A model generated the notes under the pieces. The model saw only the letters and a list, made by a program, of their open reading frames with translations, did no database searches and was not told where the DNA came from. A DNA stretch of 64,000 nucleotides from Sclerotinia nivalis (Eukaryota; Ascomycota; Leotiomycetes; Helotiales; Sclerotiniaceae): the NCBI GenBank assembly GCA_029531795.1, contig JAPEIS010000007.1, positions 2,232,001 through 2,296,000 of the forward strand, given 5' to 3'. The translations under genes and the position numbers were made by a program. The stretch's first letter is position 1. Every line of letters starts with the position of its first letter. This document shows, one piece after another, positions 21,532-32,346 of the stretch.

Positions 21532-23371
21532 ATGACGATGGATCAAAGTAACAGTGACTCTGTTGGGGATCTTGAAATCCCATCAGAAAGTGAACATCAA
21601 ACCTCGGGGCACAGCAGTCGAAATAGCAACAATAACCCTCACTCGACTTCACATATGGGGGATTTATCAGAAGAATCTCCGGAGGTTAGGATTGAAAGAC
21701 TAGGTAGACAAAGGCCAGAGATCTTCAAATCACTGTGGGCAGAGATCGGATTTGTCTTTTCAATTTCCATGTCACAGGTTCTGACCGTAAGTTCTGTCAA
21801 TTGTTTTGATTTCTTGATCTATTTGACGGATTCTAACAGTGGAGAAGGAATATTTCGTTTCTGGTTTCACAGTTATTTTGCCCACTTTGGTCAAAAATCT
21901 GGAAATACCATCGGCTTCCGCGACGTGGCCTGCCAGCGCCTTTTCGCTCACTTTGGCTTGCTTTCTCCTGGTGTTCGGCCGTCTGTCGGATATGTATGGT
22001 GGGTATCCGGCATATGTAGCAGGTTTCGTTTGGCTTGCTTTGTGGAGCCTGGTAGGTGGGTTTTCTACCGATCTTATAATGCTCAATTTTTGTCGAGCAC
22101 TACAAGGCCTGGGTCCAGCGATGTATCTACCTTCAAGTGTAGCTCTTATAGGCGTCATATATCGACCAGGACCACGGAAGAACTTAGTTTTCGCAATCTA
22201 TGGAGCATGTGCGCCGCTGGGATTCTTCGTGGGAATTTTCTTCGCTGGATTGGTAGCCGAGTACACACATTGGGGTTGGTGGTTCTGGATTGGATGCTTT
22301 TTGGCCGCCATAACAGCTATCACATCCTACTTGACAATTCCTTCTGACATTGCCAAGAAGCGCAAAGTTCGCGAGGCGCGCAAGGGCACAGATGAACAAG
22401 TGAAAATGGATTGGTGGGGTGCAATTTTCATTGTCGTAGGACTTATACTCTTTACTTTCGCCATCATCGATTCGGCCCACGCACCCAATGGCTGGAAGAC
22501 GCCCGATATCTATGTTCTATTTGTCATCGGTTGCTTGTTGCTTCTTGTAGCTGCATACATCGAGATGCAGACTAAGCAAGCTTTGATTCCAAGTTCATTT
22601 TTCAAGGTTCCGTCCATGGTACCGCTAGTCTTCGCACTCTTCTTGTGCTACGGTTCTCTAGGAATTTTCCTACTTTATGCCACGTTCTATATGACTGGGG
22701 TCATGGGTGGCACCCCATTACAACTTGTGGCGTGGTATGCACCAATGGCCTTGGGCGGATGCATAATCTCCACAGTTGGAGGCTTTGTTCTGCACTTACT
22801 GCCGGGGACAGCCCTTGTCATCACAGCTGGTGTAGCCTGGATTGTTGCACCTTTGCTCTTCGCTATTGCCCCAGCTGGCGTCAATTATGTAAGTTATTTC
22901 AAAGAAACGTTCTTCGTGAAAAGCTGACAAATTTTTTAGTGGGCATATATATTCCCTGCCATGATATGTGCAACGATTGGTATCGACATAACGTTCACAG
23001 TCGCCAATATATTTTTCACTACGTCCCTATCGGAATCACAGCAAGGTCTTGCTGGTTCCATGGTAATGCTCATTCTACATTTGGGTATTGCAGTTTGCCT
23101 TGGATTTTCAGATATCATCAACACTTATACTTTAGATCGGCTGGGTCTTAGACAGAGTTACCACGCAGTATTTTGGTTCGAAGTTGCATGTGCAGGTGTA
23201 TCATTGATAATAATGGCACTCTTTGTCAAGATCAAGAGAGCAGAGAGTGAGTTGACAGTTGATGAAAGAATTGCAGCGTTGAATGCCGTACCATTGGTAG
23301 GGGACAATCGGTCGACGACTGGAGCGACGGGTTTGGGAACGGATGGCGCAGATGATGGGAAGTTAAATTGA
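21532..23371 (+). CDS. MFS multidrug-type transporter (DHA2-like)
   Basis: Exons 21532-21786, 21848-22888 and 22940-23371 encode 575 residues. The N-terminal 75 residues are hydrophilic and probably cytosolic. Transmembrane segments begin near SLWAEIGFVFSISMSQVLTE, and the motifs FGRLSDMYGG (loop 2-3) and CRALQGLGPAMYLPSSVALI (helix 4) are standard for the major facilitator superfamily. I placed the second acceptor at AAG before 21848 because it restores the usual LTEYFVSGFTV join; an earlier AG gives the wrong frame. The hydrophobic profile suggests 12-14 helices, closest in style to fungal DHA2 drug/proton antiporters. Substrate unknown. A Zn2Cys6 regulator follows on the same strand 741 bases downstream and may control it. 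Confidence 0.9.
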
Positions 23372-24112
23372 TTTCGTATGCGTCCAAAATATCTGCTTTA
23401 ACCTTATAGATTTATGAATTTTTGCGGAGCTAATACCCTTGGGTCGTTGGATTTTAGGCGTTCTTGGATTAAAGCAGACAGAGCAAGAGCAAGAGCAAGA
23501 TAAATAGAAATAAACTACTCTTATTTTTTCCCTCCACAACAGAATACTAGCTTGGGCACAAACATATCAACTCACCTACAATAGAATACACTAAGCTATT
23601 TCATATAAGGTTATTTCTTATACCTTATTTCCTACGAGCTTTGAGTCCGGCCCCTCGGTGCAAGAGGAGCTGCCACTCCTCTTATTTTTCGGGCACCTCA
23701 AAACCTACCTCGCAACTCGTCCTCTGGAGGTATAAAAATTATATTTTTTTGAAAGCTTTAATTCTTATTATTATTTTTCAATTTATTCGAATATTTCATG
23801 ATCTGTACTAAATTCAAAGAATTTCAAGAGGTTACACGTGATATTTTCAAGAAAAGTTCCTCTAGGCCCTGATTGCTGACACATCTTTCTTAAGCGTTTC
23901 CTCATATAGCTAGCGTTCGGAATCACGGATTCTTATCTCATTCCGACATTCGTCAACCTCAAACGATCAAAGATGCACGCCCTTTTCGAAATGGATTTCC
24001 TTCGTAGATTTCGTCATAATTTTTGTTGGAAACGGCATGAATAGATACTCCGCTGCTTACGGCGTTTTTCTGTAATTGTTTTTCTAATATTGTCGTGTAA
24101 TTGATAAACGAT
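23372..24112. other. Intergenic region between transporter and regulator
   Basis: It contains a GCAAGA-type microrepeat at about 23483-23500 and a compact nested hairpin at 23640-23702. The remainder is AT-rich and should hold the regulator promoter. No coding sequence is seen. Confidence 0.4.
23640..23702. repeat. Nested inverted repeat between MFS and Zn2Cys6 genes
   Basis: AAGAGGAG (23662-23669) pairs exactly with CTCCTCTT (23676-23683) across a six-base loop. Flanking GGTGC (23657-23661) pairs with GCACC (23693-23697), and TTTGA near 23640 with TCAAA at the far end, giving a long interrupted stem. It is GC-rich within AT-rich DNA. It could be a structured 3' untranslated element, a terminator-like feature or a small mobile hairpin. 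Confidence 0.6.
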
Positions 24113-26296
24113 ATGAACCTTCCAGATTCCGAGCATTCTGCCAGTGTGGAGAGCGAGACGCCAGTTCTTAGTAAACTTAGGCGCTCGTGTGAAGCATGCC
24201 GGTCGTCCAAAGGGAGATGTTTACCAAGTAAGGATGACCCTACTCGATGTGTAAAGTATGTTATCTGAATTTTGATCACGGGATTTATAACTTATTGACA
24301 TGCCTGTAGGTGCTTGAAGGGTAGGAAGAAATGTGTGTTCTTGGAGACGAAACCTCGACCAAAGAAGATGAGATCCTCTAGAATGCAAGTCTATATCTTG
24401 TCTTTTGGAAGATACGATGCTGACCAATAGTCAGCCGTGTTGCCGAGATGGAACAGAAACTCAATGGGATTCTGGATCTTTTGGCAACCAAAACTCAAAC
24501 TGAGCCTCAGCCTACTCCTGTCTCAGCACCTGTATCTCCGCCAGAACCCATGCCTTTGGATCTATCAGATATGTTCGAGCTTTCTTTTCCACTATTGCCA
24601 ATGGAGGACACGAGTCCCAAACCCTCGTCTACATCCCCAACCCTTGAATTTGGCGGCTTGCCGGATGCAATCTCAAGGTGTATAGTCAGCACCAGACAGG
24701 CCGAAGAAGCTCTAAGGGAATTTGCCAGTAGAGCTTCAGCCTTCCCGTTTGTGCTTCTTCCTCCGCAAACCTCTCTGGAAACTCTGCGGCATGAACGACC
24801 TGTCCTATTGCTTGCGGTTCTGGCGAGTACTGGCCAAAACAATCTTTCCCACCACCATCTACTCGAGAAGGAGCTACGTGAAACCATAAGTAGCCGTACT
24901 ATTATACATGGAGAAAAGAGCATCGATTTACTACAGGGAATCCTCTTACATCTTGCTTGGTAAAGCCTCACAAATGTTCCCACCTCTAAAGAAATGGTTT
25001 GTTCTGATTATCCTAGGCATCACTACCACTACAAACCAGTGAAAGAAGTTTTATTCCGGTTTGCGCAAATGGCAAATTCTATGGTGGTTGACCTTGGACT
25101 TCACAGACCGAAATCGAGTGCAGCACAAACGAGCTACTCGAATACTCTTGGCTTTGAATGTCCGACAAAATTGACTCCCATTGAGATCGAGGAAAGAAGA
25201 ACCCTTGTCGGGTGTTTCTGTCTGACATCATCGTGAGTCTATTTGTTCTTGGAGTTCGAACGAGAATTAATGCTCCTGTAGAATTTGCCGCAGTCTAAGG
25301 AAACCCAATAGTCTCAAATACCATGACTATATTGAAGAATGTTGCCAAGTATTGGCAGAGGTCAGCACTTCCGAAACAGATAGACTGTTACCATTCTTCA
25401 CACGAATCCATCGACTTGGTGAGGAGGTTAACGACGCTTTTGATTATTCCAATCATGGAGAGCTGGCTAAGCTCGATCCAGTGCGAATCGAGATGCTCAA
25501 CAGGACGTTGTCTCAGCAATTCCACGATATCCAGCGATACTTTCCCCCCGAAGCTTGGAGCAATCGTGAGTATTGAGTTTACACATTGCTTATCTTGATC
25601 ATACTAACTTTGGTAGATATACTAAGGGTATCATACGCGCATCTCCGCATATATGTTACGGAAATCGGCCTCCACGCTGTTGCATCGGATTTTGATCGAT
25701 TCGCGACCACTACACCATCCATCCGAACCTCCTGGTATCATTCTTCCGCGAGAACAGAAATGTTGATCCGATGTCTACAAGCTGGGAAAGATTATCTCGA
25801 TACAATCTTATCTCTAACGGCGCTTGAGTTATGCAGTCTCACCGCACCAGACTATCTACATTTATTCTACGCCCTCCTCCTCCTGGGAAAATTCAGCGAA
25901 GGTTGCGATTCACCCTCCCTCGACGGCGAACAAGTCCGTCAAGCCACAAACCTCCGCTATTACTTCGATTCGCTTGACGAAAAACTCACCTCCCTCCTCA
26001 TATACACGAATGGCCAGCTTCAACGAAGCAGCATCTTGAACATAAAACTCTTATGCCAAGAGATCAAGAAATGGCACATACGAGTTATAGCTGGACCACC
26101 GGACTCCGACCAAGCCATGCTCAGTAGCTTGAACGTCTCATTTACGGATATTATATCTTCAATACAACATCTTTGTGGTACATTTATTTATTCGTTTGCG
26201 TATTTGAGACTGGGAGATTGTCCATCCTCCAATACGATAGATGATTGGATGGCTTTTATGGCTGCGGAGAAGGATGCTACGATGGGGCATGGTTAA
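24113..26296 (+). CDS. Zn2Cys6 transcription factor with fungal-specific regulatory domain
   Basis: Six exons, 24113-24255, 24310-24384, 24435-24959, 25017-25232, 25282-25565 and 25617-26296, yield 640 residues. Cysteines at 26, 29, 36, 46, 49 and 56 fit C-x2-C-x6-C-x9-C-x2-C-x6-C, the Gal4-type zinc cluster. A short coiled-coil candidate (RVAEMEQKLNGILDLLA) follows, as usual for dimerisation. The middle part, including VKEVLFRFAQMANSMVVDLG and EIEERRTLVGCF, matches the fungal-specific transcription factor domain. It is a nuclear DNA-binding regulator by family. The intron after exon 2 appears to use a GC donor (GCAAGT), because no GT donor there keeps the frame. Its position after an MFS transporter on the same strand suggests, but does not prove, that it regulates that gene. 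Confidence 0.88.
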
Positions 26297-27376
26297 TTCG
26301 TTGATCATTGCAGATGTGGGAAGTAATGTGGGATTTATTGTTCCTTTGAGACATGCTCTTTTTTAAAGAAAGACAGAGAGCTTTCTTTTCGACCAACTCA
26401 GTTTGTAGAAATTTGTTTTGTTTTAGGGCTCGGTCTGGAATCATGGCGTTTGAGTACTATACGAGTGCATGGCGAACATACAGAGTATAAATTTCCCTAG
26501 ATTGTAGACTGGCAAGGTTTTACCCTATATATATAAATAGATTGTAAACAGATGATAGATAGATGATAAATAGATTATAGTATTACATTGTGAACTAGTC
26601 TTATACCGGGGTTACATTTCTCGGGACTATATATAGAATAGTATATATTCATTAAACATTACGACTAGTCTGTATATATAGAAGAGTATTATATTATTCG
26701 ATTATAGTTTAATTATGTATTCGTTATGTATTATATTTTTAGTTAATTGTAATTGTAAATATAAATCTACGTATTCAATAACTAATTTAATTAACTGTTT
26801 GGTTTTAATAAATTGTGTGGATTTTGTAGGTGGGGTGTTGGGATTTAAGAGGATTTCTTTTTGGGAGGGCATTGTGTGGTGGATGTTTAGAGGGGCAGGT
26901 TTAAAGGAGAGATTGGATGTATAAGTCATCTTATAAGTTGGGAGGTTTGGGTCTGTATTAAAATATCAATCTTCAATCCTCGGGATCTCTTAAATTACTC
27001 TCTATATATTCCTCTTGGGAAGATTTTTGGTTTACACTTGATTTGGTGGATGTTTTGTGTAGGAAGGATATTGTATTGTGCGAAGACAAGATTGAGGATT
27101 AGGCTGGGAAATTGGATTGATGATTGTATATACAGATTGTGTGTATGGATGTGATTCGAGAATTTTTTCACATGTTGTTGATGATAAGTTTTGGTTTGTT
27201 ATGTGTTGTTTAGGATTCTTGAGGGTGTGCAGTGTAGTTCTATTATCTAAAGGATAGGACAATAATGATAATGATAATGATAATGATATTGACAGTACAA
27301 ACAACAAACACATTTGAACTGGAAGACATCTCGGATGATGACCTTCAATCAAGAAACGCGTAAAAGAACCCTGCTA

Positions 27377-27515
27377 TCTCCCCCCCCTCACCATCCACCA
27401 AAACCGGCCCCTCAATCCTCATCCTCACCTCCCTATCCCCCTCATCTTCCCTATCCCTCCTATCCCCCTCATCCTCCCCCCCCACCTCATAAACCACCCC
27501 CCCTCCAAAAAAAAA
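27377..27515. repeat. C-rich polypyrimidine low-complexity block
   Basis: The plus strand consists almost entirely of C and T with some A, with several runs of six to eight C (for example around 27380, 27478 and 27497). The opposite strand therefore has many G runs. Proline-rich open frames read through it are a by-product of base bias. The next 270 bases switch to G-rich on the plus strand. Confidence 0.7.
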
Positions 27516-30500
27516 CACTCACGACACTCTTCTCTCAGCCAAATAATTTGCCAAACGGATATTATCTCACAGGCCGTTTGTTTGTAGCTGGCTTTTGGGC
27601 AGAGTTTGGCGAGTACTTTGGTGCTGTGGGTGCAGGCGTAGTGGTATTGGTAGCTGTGGGGAGAGGGGGTTAGATTGGGGGTTTTCGGGGTGGAGAATGG
27701 GGGGGCTTACTAGTGGCACATTTTGGAGGGGTCGGGGTAGGGGTTGAGGAGGGTAGAAGGAGAGGCTGGGTGGAGTGTGATATAATGGAGGGAGTGAGAT
27801 GTATATGTAGTAAGTGAAATGACTTTGCTCTTGAGAGGCAATCACAGGAATATTCAATGTAGTGATGTATCTAAAACCAGGATCTACTTGTCTGCTTGTC
27901 ACTTGTCACTTGTGCTTCTGATCCAGTGATTAAAACTCACTTTGGCAGTGCCCATTCGCATTTTTATATCACCTCCCAAGATCCCTGATATAATTACTCT
28001 CTATTGAAGGTTTGCCTCATCATGCACAGCACCTTCGCATTGTTAAGAACTAAGAGATATCATTTGTGAGAAGGGAACAAACCTTGATAATTTGCTGTGC
28101 TTTACTTGAAGAATTTTAATCAGGTTGTTATGTGTATCATATATGTATATATGTATGTATAAATATTCGTTTTGAGTCAGAGACATATCTGCAATGGCTT
28201 GTTGCATAAACATATGTAGGACAGAAAAGAGATTGGATGAGTTGACCTTATTGAAGAAGAAGTTGGGGGCTTTTGGAGTCTCTTTTGACTGATTTGGTAG
28301 GAGGGTGCAGGGAATCCAGGGGAGGATAGATGAAGATACGGCAACTTGCCGATCAGATAGGATAGATCAATCAGATCATTCTGCTTAGATACTATGTTTG
28401 GCTTTTCTTCTCTTTGGAGATTTGAAGGAGATAGCTGGTAAGAAGTAGGCAAACAGGCTAGTGAGATTTCTTTCATGGAAGAGTAGAGCCCTAAACAGAA
28501 GGTGAGCTCCTTATGGCACATATATGAACTTGTCATCAGTCAGTCCATCAGCAAATTCTTTCTCTTTTCCATTCTATCTCCCCATCCAAAAAAAAGGAGT
28601 TGAAGATAGGAGAAGCGAAAGCAACACCATGCATGAATCCCCTTCCAAAGCATTTCCTAACGAAATTTACCAAAAGATCAGAAAATAGCAAGCATCCAAA
28701 CCCTCATTGGGATCCTTACACAAGCCTGAAACTCACGTAATCTCTCTAAAAAGAATGAAAATGGTGGATTCTCACCGCCTCTTCCCTTATAACTGGCTGC
28801 GTTGCGTATTGCCTATCAAAAGAGAAGAGAAAAAGGAAGAAAGATACTCTGATTTGATAAAAAGGGTGGCTGCATATTTCATGACCGAATTGTGAAATGA
28901 GGTGCTTGGAAAATGAATGTGCTGGCACCAGAAATGAAAATTATGAAATTGTGAAAATTATGGAAGTATGAAATTGTGAAAGTAAGAATTAAGAAATTGG
29001 ATATCGTCATATCTTGATGAACAGATTATGAAAATGGGTTAGAATGTAATTTTGGTGGTTCATAACCGTTGGTGGATTTGATAATGATGTTGATTGGACA
29101 ATTGATGATGATTTTGAGGAAATTTTCGAGAAGTGGTGCGATGCTATAATAAGAGCGGTGAAGGATGTCCTTTAGTTCTCATCTTATATTTCTTTCTAAG
29201 TAAGAACTCCTGTGTTGAGTATGGTGTTCAAAGTCGGAGAAATTCCATCTCAATGATTTGATATTAATATCAAAAAATGACAATAGCTAACCGGCTTCAT
29301 CTGTAATATTTATGGTTACAATGATTTATGGTTATTGTTATTGGTTAAGAATCTTGAGAGCTGGTTGCTTATGGAAGGATTCTTATAAAGATTCAGTTCC
29401 TTGCAGGTGAACCCTTGGATATGGACTGTGCAGTTATCTGACTTCCTTTCTCTAAATTGGAAGCTAGAAGTTTGGAATAGAAAATAGTAGAGTACTGGTA
29501 TGGGTTGGGTGGTGAAAGAGGAATAGCTGTTTAGTTGGTTTTTGCTATATTGTGTTCTTTGCTTCTTTTGGAGTTGCTTCAATGATATGAATCTGAGTGT
29601 TCCTTTAAATACTCCGTTTTGTAGTTATTTTCATCATTAGCTCAATACATACAATGTAGTTATATTTAAGGTATAATAAATATTAATCCCACACCACATC
29701 ATACAATACCAGTACTTCGTACCAGTTCCAATATCATACCCTTAATCATATCACTATACCAGTCTGTTGTCTATCAAACGGGCCATTTCGCTCTCTCCTC
29801 ACTCCATCTGTGCTGCCACGTATCTTTGCAGGTCGCTCTATCCAACGCCAAAATATGCACCTACAGGCTCTCCGCATCTAAAGATCGTAGCTTGTGCATT
29901 AAACCCTCCACTACACTGCTGCACAACGGGGGAGCCATAATCAAAAGTGTAAAAGTGTTTAAAGTGTGTCGGGGTGTTGCATTTTACTTGCATTTTCATT
30001 CTAAAAGAGAAGCAGGTAGCTTTCTATGATCAAAACTTCCTTTCTTGATCTTTCAAGATCGCCTTTTGGGTCTGTCAATGCAACTTTTCCAAAGTTTCAA
30101 AGTAGGAATGCTGTTCTATTCCTAAACATTAGCCTTTTTATTCTTCTTGTATACGCTCATTTCAATTGGGAACAGCAATTCCCTATCTTCTTATCAATTC
30201 AGTTCCAGTACTTTCGTACACAGTAACGTTTTTGCACGTTGGTTGTTCTCGCACATAAATATATGAAACTTCCTTGCAACGTTTTTCTTACACCCCCCTC
30301 CAAAATACTTTTGTACAAAAACGCATCTGGGGACATCTTTTCGTCACCGCCTTTCGTGTACAAAGAAATTCGATTTCAGGTGCAATTGCGCCCATCGAAA
30401 AGAGAGTCGAAATGTTTTGTACTTGTTCGAATCTCTCGTTTGAAGGATTAAAGGGTTCTCGGTGATTCTTTCGTGTGTTGCGCCTACTACTAGGAAGGCC

Positions 30501-31261
30501 AAGCCAAGTATACTCGCAATTGGCTACTAGGTCAATATTGCTTCACGTCAGAGAGAACTTGCTGTATTATATCTGGTCAGTGAATGGGTCAATTGTTTGA
30601 ATTGATTTTCTCCCATTGCTTCAGGGGTATGTGTTTGGTTGATGATGTTTTTTTCTGACAAGTTGTAGTATGCTTTGTGTGTAATGTGATCTCGTCGTTG
30701 ATCGATTCATTCGATGCGAGGAATATACTAATTAAAAATTAAAAATTATAACTCCTGGAAGTTGAGACGGGAGGAACATTTCACTCAGGTTATTTGGTTT
30801 TCAGTCTCAATTATTCACTCGGCTGGACGAATCCATCTTTTTATCACCATCCAATTCTCCAAGGCATTCACAATTCATCTTGCGCCTTCTCTACAGAACA
30901 TCAAACCCGTAGGATACTTGAATATAGGACTCGACTACAGCAGTGCGAGGGTAGGAACATTGGTGATTGGGACGAGGGATTCAAAAGACGTTTGTTTACC
31001 TGGTGGCTGCCGAAGTAAATACGATTTGTTTTCATTCATTGAGATCACAACTCTCGAACCTCAACACTCTTTAATTTTGTCAAGACCTTGTTGGATACAT
31101 CACCGGATTGCGCCTTCAATTCTTCTCTGGCTTCCTTCTTTCTTTTAACATAATCAACCAGGAGAAGCTTATCACTGGATTTGTTCAATTGGTGTTTCCA
31201 GCTCTTATCTTTTTCAACGCGCTTTCTTTCATCGAGCAACCAATACTGGATCGAGCCTATC

Positions 31262-31269
31262 TATAAATA
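31262..31269 (+). promoter_or_regulatory. TATA-like element upstream of the 14-3-3-like gene
   Basis: TATAAATA lies 109 bases before the chosen ATG at 31378, a normal distance for a fungal core promoter with a short leader. The pyrimidine-rich tract after it (31271-31350) fits a transcription start zone. Evidence is positional only. Confidence 0.4.
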
Positions 31270-31377
31270 TTTCTTTCAGCAATTGACTCTTTTCTGAGCC
31301 TACTCCATCGAAAAGTTGTTTGCTTTTGCTTTCAACTTTCTGCTGTGTCAACTTTTACACATTCTACACCCAACACA

Positions 31378-32346
31378 ATGGCATCCTCGGAGGTTGACAC
31401 GAAGTTCCTAGGACAATTCGCAAAGAACATCCAACTGGACCATCCAATCCTCGCGCAAAATCTCTTTCAAATTCTGGGAAATCTCACAATGCTTTCAAAA
31501 ATGGTTGTGAAAGCGCGAAAGCTCAGGCGCCTTGATACGACCCGTGATACCAAATCTGTCGAGCTATATACACGAATTGTGTGGTATGCGAAAGAAGGAT
31601 TGAAGATTCTAGAACAATTCGTTTTACCTCTAGTTGCAGGCTTTGGTGAGCTGAAGGTCTTGGTTTATAAGTTGAGAGCTAGCTATTACCATCTTTACGT
31701 CCTCTTTCATAACACTCCCGCTATTACCCTTCGAACTTCAAAAATATCTACACCACCTGGTTTGGCTTCTCCACATCATAGGGATAAAGGCAGAGGTATC
31801 GATACAATCCCAATACCCGATTCGCAACGTCCATCTAGCGTCCAACCGACCCATCCTCTCGAAGGTGGACCCGTAGGAGGACCTCCTGGCCTCGCCATCC
31901 CTCCACCCGACGTCGTAGGTAGTTTCCTCATCCCCGCCCTCGATTACCGACCCTTCGCAACACAATGTTTTGAAGACGCCTCCGCACTCGCCGACCGTCA
32001 ACTCTGGGGATCTCACCCCCTTCGTCTCTCGGTAAAAGTCGAATACACAGCTTTTATATACGATTGTTTAGATCAAGCCCATCGATCGCGAGAATTGGCC
32101 AAGAAAACTATTAGCGAAGTGTATAATGCGGATGAGGGGATGGACGATGATATGTTTGAGGATGCGGCGGAGCTGGTGAGTATTTTGGGGAAGATGGTGA
32201 AGAGGGGTTTGGGAACGGGGACTGTGAGTGCGGGGACTAGTACGGTGGGTGCGAGTTCTGAGGGAAAGTCAAAGGGGAGGAGTCCGGAGATGGAGAGTAC
32301 GCCGAGGTTGGGGGGTGCGTTGCCACCTATGCATAATCCTATTTGA
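31378..32346 (+). CDS. Divergent 14-3-3-like protein
   Basis: A single-exon frame gives 322 residues from ATG 31378 (context CACAATGG); an upstream in-frame ATG-like start at 31345 would add 11 residues. The segment at residues 213-240, HPLRLSVKVEYTAFIYDCLD, followed by SRELAKKTISEVYN and an acidic helix, mirrors helices 7 and 8 of 14-3-3 proteins (HPIRLGLALNFSVFYYEI followed by A-K-x-A-F-D). Earlier, ELKVLVYKLRASYYHLYVLF resembles the 14-3-3 helix with the K-M-K-G-D-Y-Y-R core. A Pro/Gly-rich insert at about 115-180 separates the halves, which is not found in canonical 14-3-3. The usual RYLAE and NLTLWT signatures are absent, so phosphopeptide binding may be altered. C-terminal 50 residues are Ser/Gly-rich. 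Confidence 0.7.
   Translation: MASSEVDTKFLGQFAKNIQLDHPILAQNLFQILGNLTMLSKMVVKARKLRRLDTTRDTKSVELYTRIVWYAKEGLKILEQFVLPLVAGFGELKVLVYKLRASYYHLYVLFHNTPAITLRTSKISTPPGLASPHHRDKGRGIDTIPIPDSQRPSSVQPTHPLEGGPVGGPPGLAIPPPDVVGSFLIPALDYRPFATQCFEDASALADRQLWGSHPLRLSVKVEYTAFIYDCLDQAHRSRELAKKTISEVYNADEGMDDDMFEDAAELVSILGKMVKRGLGTGTVSAGTSTVGASSEGKSKGRSPEMESTPRLGGALPPMHNPI

Larger units (their letters stand above)
26297..31377. other. 5-kb gene-poor region
   Basis: This is the longest stretch without a supported gene. The part 26500-26760 is very AT-rich. A C-rich polypyrimidine block lies at 27380-27520, followed by G-rich DNA to 27780. The rest has short motif-free frames. A 64-codon Lys/Glu-rich frame on the minus strand at 31045-31239 lacks an ATG. 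The last 120 bases hold a TATA-like element and the leader of the 14-3-3-like gene. Confidence 0.4.

Noticed and set aside
27314..27902. Proline-rich frames on both strands
   Set aside because: They arise from the C-rich and G-rich low-complexity blocks and are equally open on opposite strands.
31045..31258. Lys/Glu-rich minus-strand frame of about 70 codons
   Set aside because: It looks protein-like but has no ATG, is preceded by a stop, and overlaps the promoter of the 14-3-3-like gene.
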